Virus record (IMG/VR): IMGVR_UViG_3300018080_000647 | Span: 1-21,843 of that record | Origin: a virus | Strand: one strand, 5' to 3' | DNA length: 21,843 nucleotides | Shown here: in pieces, positions 1 to 6,541 of the stretch | Layout of the letters: the number at the start of each line of letters is the position of its first letter | How positions within the stretch are numbered: the first letter of the stretch is position 1 | Notes under the pieces: generated by a model | Seen by the model: only the letters and a program-made list of their open reading frames with translations | The model's database searches: none | Told to the model about the DNA's origin: nothing | Position numbers and translations under genes: made by a program

Positions 1-48
1 CCCTCCACTCGAGACCCAATTATTTTTGAGGTGCGAAAGTTTTACCAG

Positions 49-94
49 CATGTTAACTTTTTTTGTTAACCGCTATTGACATGGTTAACTTTTT
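49..94. repeat. Cluster of three GTTAAC palindromes (operator or terminase-binding sites)
   Basis: GTTAAC occurs at 52-57, 65-70 and 84-89. The first two are separated by exactly seven T residues. The first and third share a longer context (CAT, GTTAAC, five T), with one extra G in the third copy. The third lies inside the spacer of the promoter at 76-104, so a bound protein would block RNA polymerase. Two readings are possible: an operator for a phage repressor, or recognition sites for the HTH of the adjacent small terminase, as lambda gpNu1 binds R sites in cosB beside its own gene. The repeats are seen; the function is inferred. Confidence 0.5.
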
Positions 95-104
95 GGTGTA
101 TAAT
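76..104 (+). promoter_or_regulatory. Consensus sigma70-type promoter P1, predicted leaderless start of terS
   Basis: A perfect TTGACA box at 76-81 is followed by a 17-base spacer and a perfect TATAAT box at 99-104. Seven bases separate the -10 box from the ATG at 112, so transcription should begin at about 111-112, on or one base before the start codon. That leaves no room for an SD site. A GTTAAC palindrome in the spacer suggests repression. Confidence 0.8.
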
Positions 105-111
105 TATTTTC

Positions 112-876
112 ATGTCACAACATAATCAATCGAAATTTGCAAAACTTGCCGGCGTATCAAAGGTTGCTATATCAAATGCAATTAAGCGTGGTAAACTCGT
201 TTTAAATGAGTCAAAGAAAATAGATGATAATAATCCACTTGCTATAAAATATCTTAGGAATCAACTTGAGAAAAGCAAAAAGAGTTTAGTTCGTGATCAG
301 GTAAATAAAGAGCGGTCAAAGGAAAAACCGAAACGAAAGGAAAAACAGGAGAAATATAAAGAGATAGCTAAAGAATTAAAAAAGATAATTCCGCCTGAAG
401 AAAAAAAAATAATTGACAATCTTTTTAAATCAAAGCCTGAGTTATTAGTTCCAATGCTTGAATCTGCTAAAAAAATAAAAAACGAAAAGCAAAAACAACC
501 TGAAAAAATAAAACAACCTGAAATAAAATCAATATCATCACAAATTGACGATGAAACGGTAAATGGATTTTTTGAGAAAGAAACGGTTGAAATTGAATAT
601 AAAAAAGCAAACACCGAAAAAGTAAAAATAGCGAATGCAGAAAAATTAAAACTACTCGTTCCTGTTGACGTGGTTCAGAAAAAGTTTGGTAAAATATCAA
701 GTGTGATACTTAATTTTTTTTTTCCTTTGGGGGATAGGCTCGCCCCGGTAATATGTGGTGAGTGCGGTATAACTGATCCGAAAATAATTAAAAAAGTAAA
801 ATCTAAAATTGATAATGAGGTTACACGTAGTTTGAGTGAATTTAAAAAAGTAGCCGCTGAGGAGGTTGGGGAATGA
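112..876 (+). CDS. terS: Terminase small subunit, Nu1-like
   Basis: A 254-residue protein directly upstream of a GpA-type large terminase. Residues about 8-30 (FAKLAGVSKVAISNAIKRGK) look like a helix-turn-helix, followed by an ID-x2-NP-x3-YL stretch common in phage small terminases. Residues about 50-170 are very rich in Lys and Glu and probably helical. The C-terminal part (VPVDVV... LGDRLAP, then a charged helix) resembles the C-terminal region of Nu1-family subunits. It would recognise the packaging site and recruit the large subunit. I chose ATG 112 over an in-frame TTG at 76, because the TTG lies in the -35 box and its codons run through the -10. lambda gpNu1 is 181 residues, so this is longer, mainly in the charged middle. 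A run of ten T at 714-723 encodes the Phe-rich stretch before LGDRLAP. The stop overlaps the next start by four bases. Confidence 0.75.
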   Translation: MSQHNQSKFAKLAGVSKVAISNAIKRGKLVLNESKKIDDNNPLAIKYLRNQLEKSKKSLVRDQVNKERSKEKPKRKEKQEKYKEIAKELKKIIPPEEKKIIDNLFKSKPELLVPMLESAKKIKNEKQKQPEKIKQPEIKSISSQIDDETVNGFFEKETVEIEYKKANTEKVKIANAEKLKLLVPVDVVQKKFGKISSVILNFFFPLGDRLAPVICGECGITDPKIIKKVKSKIDNEVTRSLSEFKKVAAEEVGE

Positions 877-2975
877 TCCTTAACCTTTCCGGCGGTATGA
901 CATGGACTGCCCCTGATTATTTTTTAAAAAACACAAACGATTTTTTAAATGAAAACATTTTAGAAATACCATCCGAACTGCCAACACTAAAAATATCAGA
1001 ACACGCCGAAAAACATAGAGTAATGCCGGCAGGTACTCCACGCCCCGGCCCTCTTGATTTAAAAAATTATACTCCGCATTTAATTGAGCCGATGGATACC
1101 ATGAGTCCTGATAGCATGATACAACGAACGGTCATATTAAAAGGGGCGCAGCAAGGTTATACCATGATGGCGGAATGCGTTCTTTTATATTACATGGGAT
1201 ACTCTCCGGCTGATATTTTGTTTATGAGTGCTACTGCTGATAGTTTGGAGCGTTGGAGTAGCCGCCGCCTTGAGAGTGCAATCGATACTTACGATTATCG
1301 AAAATATATATATGCGCAGGAAACAAATACAAAAACACGTAAGTCAGGAGATAAGGTTTACAGTAAGCAGTATTTTGGCTGTCGGCTTGACATGGCATCT
1401 TATGGTTCGCCTGCCGCTATGGCTTCGGTAGATAAGCGTATTTTAATTCAGGATGAAACCGACCGGGCTAAAGTTTTACTATCAACCGGGGAGGGTTCGC
1501 CGATGGAAGTTGCACGTGCCAGACTAAACGCATGGGGTGACCGTTCTAAAAACCTTGTATTTTCTACACCTACCACATATGACACTTCTTATGTTTGGAA
1601 AGAATATTTAAAAGGCGATCAACGAAAATATTTTATGCCATGCCCACGGTGCGGAGAGTATATTCAGTTTGAAATGGAATTTGATTATGATCGTAAAGGT
1701 TTTGGATTTAAGCCTATTTATGATGATAATGAAGTTGTAGACTGCGTTTATATTTGCCAGGAATGTAAAAAAGAAATAAAAGAATATGAAAAACAATTAA
1801 TGTTACAAAATGGAGAATGGCGTCCGACAACAAAAAGCACTGATAAATTTTTAAGAAGTTATTACTCGCCGTCCGTTTTAGCACCGTCTGACATGTTATC
1901 ATGGACTAAGATTTATAAAAAATACCTTGAAGCAAAAGAAGACCCTGACATAGGGATGAGAACATTTACAAATATTTATATGGGATTACCGTTTCAAGAA
2001 ACAGGCGAGCGTCCGAAAATAGAAAATGTTCATCATTTACGTGGTATATATAAACGAAACACAATCCCGGACGATGTTTTATTTTTAACCTTATCTGCTG
2101 ACGTTCAAAGGGGAAAAGAAAAATATCAGGATATGAACGCTGATGATTTAGAGTTAGAAATAAAGAAAGCAAAAAAAGAAAAAACGTTTCCGAAGTTTCC
2201 ACGTGTTGAAATTGAGATTTTAGGTCATGGCATGGGGTATCGCACATGGTCTATAAATCATTTAATTTTTAATGGACATATTGGAAATATCGAGCAGGGA
2301 GCATGGAAAAAAATATCTGATTATTTTAAAAAGTTGGCGGAGGATTCTGACATTGTACGTGGCGGTTATAAAATACCTTCACTGAAAAGACATGACGGAT
2401 ATAATTTTGAAATACCGATAGGATTATTTGATGCTGGCGATGGCATGTACATGGATATAATCTGTTCGTTTACAGATAAGTATGCAAACTTTTATCCGTC
2501 AATGGGTGTAAGGTCTGACCGTGACAAAAGAGAAAAAGGAGACAGGCAAAGCGCAAGCGATAAATCCCGGTATAGACTTAGTAAGTCCGGAAGTTCAACA
2601 AATACCTACATGTTATCGACATTATATTATAAACGTGCCATTTACCAACGTGGGAAAATTGAACGCTCGGAGGTCGGGCAAAACCGGGCTGGATTTATGG
2701 ATCACCCGCAAGAATACACGGACGAATATTTTAGACAATTATTTAATGAAGAGGTTCGCCGGGATGGAACATTTCATGCTGGTAATAGACCGGTTGAAGC
2801 ACTCGATTTAAAAGTATATAATTTTGCTGCCGGAGATATATATTTAGACATGTTAGTTAATTACTGGCAGGATAATTATAAGAAAAAAGGATATAGTCAA
2901 GAAAAAGTTAAAAATGAGATTACGAAAATATGGGTTTTACAATATTTAAAAAACTTGACAAAAATTAAAAAGTAG
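873..2975 (+). CDS. terL: Terminase large subunit, lambda GpA family
   Basis: A 700-residue packaging motor. The ATPase half has the family's atypical Walker A at about 90-97 (KGAQQGYT), Walker B at 190-198 (ILIQDETDR) and a coupling motif near 230-234 (FSTPT). A Cys cluster, CPRC at 257-260 with CQEC at 295-298, looks like a zinc ribbon. The nuclease half begins with SADVQ (Asp410) and continues with FDAGDG (Asp520, Asp523) and EALDLKVY (Glu642, Asp645), a usual GpA C-terminal motif. About 27 charged residues (417-443) sit between the first nuclease strand and VEIEILGHG, apparently longer than in lambda gpA. The ATG overlaps the terS stop (ATGA) and is preceded by GAGGAGG, so it is probably translationally coupled. 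It pumps DNA into the procapsid and cuts it; GpA enzymes usually work at cos sites. Confidence 0.93.
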   Translation: MILNLSGGMTWTAPDYFLKNTNDFLNENILEIPSELPTLKISEHAEKHRVMPAGTPRPGPLDLKNYTPHLIEPMDTMSPDSMIQRTVILKGAQQGYTMMAECVLLYYMGYSPADILFMSATADSLERWSSRRLESAIDTYDYRKYIYAQETNTKTRKSGDKVYSKQYFGCRLDMASYGSPAAMASVDKRILIQDETDRAKVLLSTGEGSPMEVARARLNAWGDRSKNLVFSTPTTYDTSYVWKEYLKGDQRKYFMPCPRCGEYIQFEMEFDYDRKGFGFKPIYDDNEVVDCVYICQECKKEIKEYEKQLMLQNGEWRPTTKSTDKFLRSYYSPSVLAPSDMLSWTKIYKKYLEAKEDPDIGMRTFTNIYMGLPFQETGERPKIENVHHLRGIYKRNTIPDDVLFLTLSADVQRGKEKYQDMNADDLELEIKKAKKEKTFPKFPRVEIEILGHGMGYRTWSINHLIFNGHIGNIEQGAWKKISDYFKKLAEDSDIVRGGYKIPSLKRHDGYNFEIPIGLFDAGDGMYMDIICSFTDKYANFYPSMGVRSDRDKREKGDRQSASDKSRYRLSKSGSSTNTYMLSTLYYKRAIYQRGKIERSEVGQNRAGFMDHPQEYTDEYFRQLFNEEVRRDGTFHAGNRPVEALDLKVYNFAAGDIYLDMLVNYWQDNYKKKGYSQEKVKNEITKIWVLQYLKNLTKIKK

Positions 2976-2983
2976 TGTATAAT
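2955..2983 (+). promoter_or_regulatory. Consensus promoter P2, predicted leaderless start of the gpW-like gene
   Basis: TTGACA at 2955-2960, a 17-base spacer and TATAAT at 2978-2983, overlapping the last codons and stop of terL. The next ATG (2991) is seven bases past the -10 box, exactly as at P1, and the core GTGTATAAT is shared. No SD precedes the ATG. A leaderless mRNA is predicted. There is no GTTAAC site here, so control may differ from P1. Confidence 0.8.
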
Positions 2984-2990
2984 AATTATT

Positions 2991-3293
2991 ATGACTTGTA
3001 ATTTACCATCATGGAAACGCACTATGCTTATCGCTCGCCGCGATAAGTTAAAAACTCAAATTGAAAATATCGAAACAGTCATAGATAAAGCAATAACAAG
3101 CGGTCATTTATCAGGAATTGAATTTGATTCGGGAGATGGCAAAGAAAAATCAACATATCGAAACCTTAACGAAATAAGAAAATTTCAAGAGTCATTAGAG
3201 TATGAATATGAGCGTGTTTTAAATCGTCTTTTATGCCGTGGTGTTGTTAATCTTGGTTTGCGGCGTTATCGTTTTTCTAACAATAGATATTAA
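2991..3293 (+). CDS. gpW-like head completion / head-tail joining protein (DUF6148-like)
   Basis: A 100-residue protein between large terminase and portal, the position of gpW in lambda. It has helical N-terminal residues (LIARRDKLKTQIENIETVID), a central segment with SGDGKEKSTYRNLNEIRKF, a second helix (ESLEYEYERVLNRL) and a basic tail (LGLRRYRF). This two-helix plan with a polar beta turn and an R-rich end fits gpW/DUF6148-type small connectors; gpW is 68 residues. Such proteins sit below the portal and stabilise packaged DNA before tail attachment. The assignment rests on position and overall pattern rather than a catalytic motif. Its ATG has no SD and appears to be read from a leaderless mRNA made at P2. 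Confidence 0.6.
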   Translation: MTCNLPSWKRTMLIARRDKLKTQIENIETVIDKAITSGHLSGIEFDSGDGKEKSTYRNLNEIRKFQESLEYEYERVLNRLLCRGVVNLGLRRYRFSNNRY

Positions 3294-3301
3294 AAAAAAA
3301 T

Positions 3302-4903
3302 ATGAAATTATTTGGACTTACATTTTTTGAAAAAAAGCAGACCTCTACCGCTGATAGACTGCCGCCTATTGCTTCCTATGGAAACAGTCATCACGGCAGG
3401 TCAATAACCAGTTACCGTTCTGACGGTTCAAAATATATAGGTGGTATATCAGGCGTTAGTAATCCCATGTATTACGATCATTACGCAATCCGTAGAAACG
3501 CAAGAAATGCATATCAGGATAGTGTACATGCTCATGGCATTGTTTCACGCCGTCAAGATACCGTTGCGGATATAGGTCTAAAACTTGACGCTTCACCGAA
3601 TTGGAAACTACTCGGAATAACTCCGGAGCGTGCGGAAGAATGGGCTGCTGATGTTGAGTCACGTTTTCATTTATGGGCGCGTGATAAAAAACAACACCGC
3701 GCTGAAAATATGTCATGGTATCAAACTCATAGACTATATCAGGGTGACGATGAAAAAGACGGTGAGAACTTCGTAAGATTTTTTTATTCGAAAGAAAGAA
3801 AACTTCAAAACCCATTACAGTTTGAGTTTATAGACCCTGATCAAATACGTGGCGACGCATATACTAGTACTCAAGGGCCATATCATACTAATGATGGTAT
3901 TATTCGTGACAATCGTGGACGCGAAAAAGCGTATAATATTTGGGTATCGAAATATACAAATAATCGTTATTATATTAAAAACGAAACAATCCCACGTATC
4001 GGGGAAAAATCAAAACGCGTAATGATGATACACGGATTTACCCCTGAGTTCCCCGGTCAAAAACGTGGATTTTCAAAATTAACTCATTGTTTACAAGAGT
4101 TTCAAAACATAACAGATTTTACACTTGCACAAATAAAAAAAGCAATAAATCAGAGTAATTTGGTTATGGCTATTGAAAACAATTTGCAAGACCCGAGCAA
4201 TCCAACCGAGGATATGCCACTTACCCCCCCGGGTGGAGAGGGGTACGGTGTTATAGCGGAAACTGATCCGACTGGAGATAGTGCAGGAACATCTGAAACA
4301 GACTTACACTACACACCCATGAATGAAGTTGATATGACGGTTCCGGGATCAACCGCATATTTTAATACTCGCATGGGTGATAAAATAAAAGCGTTTGAAA
4401 ACACCGCTCCGTCTGATAGTTACGAAACATTTAAAAATGCATTTATAACAGACCTCGCCGCTTCACGTGGTATGCCTGCCGAAGTTTTACAAATGAAGTT
4501 TAACTCTTCATACAGTTCAGCACGTGCTGCCCTCGTTATGTTTTGGCGTGTTGCTTTAATTTGGCGTGAAGAGATGGCTACTGATTATTTAAATCCTACG
4601 TATGAAATGTGGTTAAATGAAGAAATAGCCGCCGGGAGAATAACTGCTCCCGGTTGGAATGACCCCATTTTAAAAAATGCATGGATGAATTGCTCATGGG
4701 TTGGTAGTCCTATGCCGAATATCGATCCAATGAGAGAGGCAAAAGCGAATAAAGAAAATCTTGCTATGAGTTTGACAACCGTTGACCGCGCCGCACGTGA
4801 ACAGAATGGAAGTGACGCGAAAACAAATATAATGAAAAATAAAAAAACATTTACCGAGATGCCTGTTCCATTTTGGGAAGATAAAGGAATAAATAATGGC
4901 TAA
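3302..4903 (+). CDS. Portal protein, lambda gpB family
   Basis: A 533-residue portal, the length I recall for lambda gpB. Family features in order: a polar N-terminus with YDHYAIRRNARNAY (about 58-71), VADIGLKL (88-95), the FEFIDPDQIRG strand (174-184), HGFTPEFPGQKRG (244-256), and near the C-terminus GRITAPGWNDP and WVGSPMPNIDPMREAKA. Twelve copies should form the ring at one capsid vertex through which terminase pumps DNA and to which the connector binds. The start has no SD: only an A-rich run lies between the previous stop (3291-3293) and the ATG, so initiation may depend on re-initiation by ribosomes from the upstream gene. The 3' end overlaps the next gene by eight bases. Confidence 0.92.
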   Translation: MKLFGLTFFEKKQTSTADRLPPIASYGNSHHGRSITSYRSDGSKYIGGISGVSNPMYYDHYAIRRNARNAYQDSVHAHGIVSRRQDTVADIGLKLDASPNWKLLGITPERAEEWAADVESRFHLWARDKKQHRAENMSWYQTHRLYQGDDEKDGENFVRFFYSKERKLQNPLQFEFIDPDQIRGDAYTSTQGPYHTNDGIIRDNRGREKAYNIWVSKYTNNRYYIKNETIPRIGEKSKRVMMIHGFTPEFPGQKRGFSKLTHCLQEFQNITDFTLAQIKKAINQSNLVMAIENNLQDPSNPTEDMPLTPPGGEGYGVIAETDPTGDSAGTSETDLHYTPMNEVDMTVPGSTAYFNTRMGDKIKAFENTAPSDSYETFKNAFITDLAASRGMPAEVLQMKFNSSYSSARAALVMFWRVALIWREEMATDYLNPTYEMWLNEEIAAGRITAPGWNDPILKNAWMNCSWVGSPMPNIDPMREAKANKENLAMSLTTVDRAAREQNGSDAKTNIMKNKKTFTEMPVPFWEDKGINNG

Positions 4904-5159
4904 TCCAACTAATGTAACTTGTACTGCTGATACGTGGACTAAGGTTGCTACAAATGTAGTAACGGGCGTAATATGGAAAAAGGACTCAAGTCCTGATTAT
5001 TTGCAAACATATAGAGAAACGGGTGGTGATGCTCCTACTAACTTAGATGACGCAGTAAAAACACTTGAAGGTAATAGTGAGTTTATATCAAGTTCTGACC
5101 CTATAGATGTTTATATTTATGCTGTTGGAGATGATGGACTTGTGAGGGTAGATTTGTGA
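4896..5159 (+). CDS. Small beta-rich protein of unknown function, cassette gene 1
   Basis: An 87-residue protein starting inside the portal stop region behind AAAGGA. I do not recognise a characterised family. It is short-stranded and Thr/Val/Asp-rich: an NVTCTADTWTKVATNV stretch at the N-terminus, then SPDYLQTYRETGGDAPT, then ISSSDPIDVYIYAVGDDG. There is no signal peptide or membrane segment. Together with the two following genes it forms a contiguous insertion between portal and protease, neighbours in lambda. A virion surface or decoration role is the natural guess for such small beta proteins inside a head operon, but nothing in the sequence proves it. Its TGA stop overlaps the GTG start of the next gene. 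Confidence 0.6.
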   Translation: MANPTNVTCTADTWTKVATNVVTGVIWKKDSSPDYLQTYRETGGDAPTNLDDAVKTLEGNSEFISSSDPIDVYIYAVGDDGLVRVDL

Positions 5160-5677
5160 TACAACCTATAGGCAACTCAAGTTGGCGTGATCCTAATGTC
5201 GGCGTAAAAGATCAATGGGTAAGCGTTCCTTATGTTTTAGGACAAAACACTGTATTTGCTCACTTGAACACGGCATACTATCATGTACACGGAACTCCTT
5301 TTGTATATCCTGACTTGGCAGACGCGGTAACTCTTACTTCTGCTTCACCCGCATGGGATGATAGCGGTTCGATAATTGAAGTAATACCGGCTGACACGTT
5401 AACGGTATCGGATTTTGATTTACATTTTATAAATATTTCAGACATATCAGGTGACGCTCAAATTCAGATTGATATTTTTAAGGGGTTATCAGGAGAAGAG
5501 GTAAAAATTAGTTCTACACGTGCCGTGAGGACTGGCGGAGCAGTAAGAAACGCACCACAAAGAATACAGATACCACAGCAGGTATCTGGCGAAAGAATAT
5601 CGTGTAGATTAAGTGATAGTTCATCTTCAAGTAAAAGTTGCGATGTAAGTTTTGAAGGTCATTATTACGCAGGGTAA
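5156..5677 (+). CDS. Beta-rich protein of unknown function, cassette gene 2
   Basis: A 173-residue protein starting at GTG 5156 in a GTGA overlap with the previous stop; GAGGG lies upstream, so the two genes are probably translationally coupled. Alternating hydrophobic residues run through it, for example IIEVIPADTLTVSDFDLHFI and AQIQIDIFKGLSGEEVKISS. It ends in a Ser-rich loop (SDSSSSSKSCDVSF) and HYYAG. This is what a beta-sandwich, jelly-roll or carbohydrate-binding-like fold looks like in sequence. Two Cys are present near the C-terminus. No enzyme motif, signal peptide or transmembrane segment is visible. Position suggests a virion component such as a head decoration or fibre protein; this is inference. 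Confidence 0.6.
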   Translation: MIQPIGNSSWRDPNVGVKDQWVSVPYVLGQNTVFAHLNTAYYHVHGTPFVYPDLADAVTLTSASPAWDDSGSIIEVIPADTLTVSDFDLHFINISDISGDAQIQIDIFKGLSGEEVKISSTRAVRTGGAVRNAPQRIQIPQQVSGERISCRLSDSSSSSKSCDVSFEGHYYAG

Positions 5678-5680
5678 AAG

Positions 5681-6442
5681 ATGATAGGAAACAAAGGGTT
5701 CGGCGATGTTTTTATACAAGATACCCATCAACCATTATTTCAATTTTATGTTCAAATAGAGCAAAAAACAGATATTACTTTAACGTCAGCGGTATCTGTT
5801 GATGATAGTGTTATTAGCGTTAGTTCCGGACATGGTTTTACAGTTGGCAATGATGTTTTAATGACGATAGTTGAGGGTGATAAAATTGAGCAAGCAAGTG
5901 TGATAGGTGTATCAGGTGATGATATCACTATTGCTATCCCGTCTGCATTTTCATTTACTACTAACGCGAAAGTAATAAGGGGTAATAAAAATCTTAATGG
6001 TGATGGTTCTGTGTCTGAAATAGAGTCATGTTTTAAATTTTATGATATAAATAATTCTAAAATACCGATAGATATTTCAAAAGTAAAAATAACAATGTCT
6101 CATGCAAACGCTGGCGACTCTGGAAAGTTTGGCGGCATATCTGCATTATCTGGAGGTGGTTTTTATTTTAGGAGAGTTAATGCTTCACGTGTTAATCTTG
6201 GTAATTATATAAATAATCAAGATTTTCAAGATAAGGGAGCGATAGTTTTATATACAGATAAAGGCCCCGGCGGGATAAATGCAACAGAAATAACTTTTAA
6301 TATGAAAGATATATTTGGTCAGGTGTTAAGGTTATCACCTAATCATGATGATGAAATTTGTGCAGTAAATAGAAACGATTTATCTTCTTTAACTAATTTT
6401 TATATATCTTTAATAGGAAGTTATACAGAATGCGAACAATAA
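5681..6442 (+). CDS. Beta-rich protein of unknown function, cassette gene 3
   Basis: A 253-residue protein three bases after the preceding stop. Residues about 30-105 (TDITLTSAVSVDDSVISVSS, GHGFTVGNDVLM, GDDITIAIPSAF) look like a small beta-barrel domain of the kind found repeatedly in virion surface proteins. A linker with GDGS follows, then a second domain (KVKITMSHAN, SGKFGGI, YFRRVNASRVNLGNY, YTDKGPGGINATE, GQVLRLSPNHDDEI) ending in FYISLIGSYTECEQ. Two-domain architecture and position fit a structural appendage protein, but I cannot assign a function. It is the last gene before promoter P3, so it marks the end of the cassette. Confidence 0.6.
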   Translation: MIGNKGFGDVFIQDTHQPLFQFYVQIEQKTDITLTSAVSVDDSVISVSSGHGFTVGNDVLMTIVEGDKIEQASVIGVSGDDITIAIPSAFSFTTNAKVIRGNKNLNGDGSVSEIESCFKFYDINNSKIPIDISKVKITMSHANAGDSGKFGGISALSGGGFYFRRVNASRVNLGNYINNQDFQDKGAIVLYTDKGPGGINATEITFNMKDIFGQVLRLSPNHDDEICAVNRNDLSSLTNFYISLIGSYTECEQ

Positions 6443-6460
6443 AAAAAAATAAAAAACCCC

Positions 6461-6489
6461 TTGACTTTTTTATAAAAACATATTATACT
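6461..6489 (+). promoter_or_regulatory. Promoter P3 for protease, scaffold and capsid genes
   Basis: TTGACT at 6461-6466, a 17-base spacer and TATACT at 6484-6489. An A-rich run at about 6440-6456 just upstream could act as an UP element. Unlike P1 and P2 there is a leader of about 45 bases before the ATG at 6542. The predicted start falls inside an inverted repeat, AACTG (6491-6495) TT CAGTT (6498-6502), a possible operator. Confidence 0.7.
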
Positions 6490-6499
6490 TAACTGTTCA

Positions 6500-6535
6500 G
6501 TTTCAAAAGGATTTGAAACATAGCCATGGAGGGCT
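6500..6535 (+). promoter_or_regulatory. Structured 5' leader of the protease mRNA (two adjacent hairpins)
   Basis: GTTTCAAA (6500-6507) and TTTGAAAC (6512-6519) form a perfect 8-bp stem with an AGGA tetraloop. Two bases on, AGCC (6522-6525) can pair with GGCT (6532-6535), placing most of the SD (GGAGG, 6528-6532) in the loop. There is no U-tract, so this is not a terminator. It could stabilise the mRNA or modulate initiation of the protease gene. Pairing is seen; function is inferred. Confidence 0.5.
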
Positions 6536-6541
6536 TACTGA

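Noticed and set aside
1-48. A cos site in the first bases of the window
   Set aside because: Location is plausible for a GpA-type terminase, but no lambda-like cosN or defined dyad could be recognised, and the upstream side is missing.
76-111. TTG start at 76 giving a longer small terminase
   Set aside because: These bases are the -35 box, spacer and -10 box of a perfect promoter, and the extra residues are hydrophobic and unlike a terminase N-terminus.
297-614. Reverse-strand open frames, here and at several other places
   Set aside because: They lie opposite strongly coding + strand genes, have low-complexity Phe/Ser/Ile-rich products and no convincing start signals.
3291-3301. Slippage-driven fusion of the gpW-like protein to the portal through the A run
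   Set aside because: The stop codon TAA comes before most of the A residues, so slippage on the run would not bypass it.
6440-6460. Terminator after the third cassette gene
   Set aside because: There is an A-rich run but no hairpin before it; it fits better as an upstream element of promoter P3.
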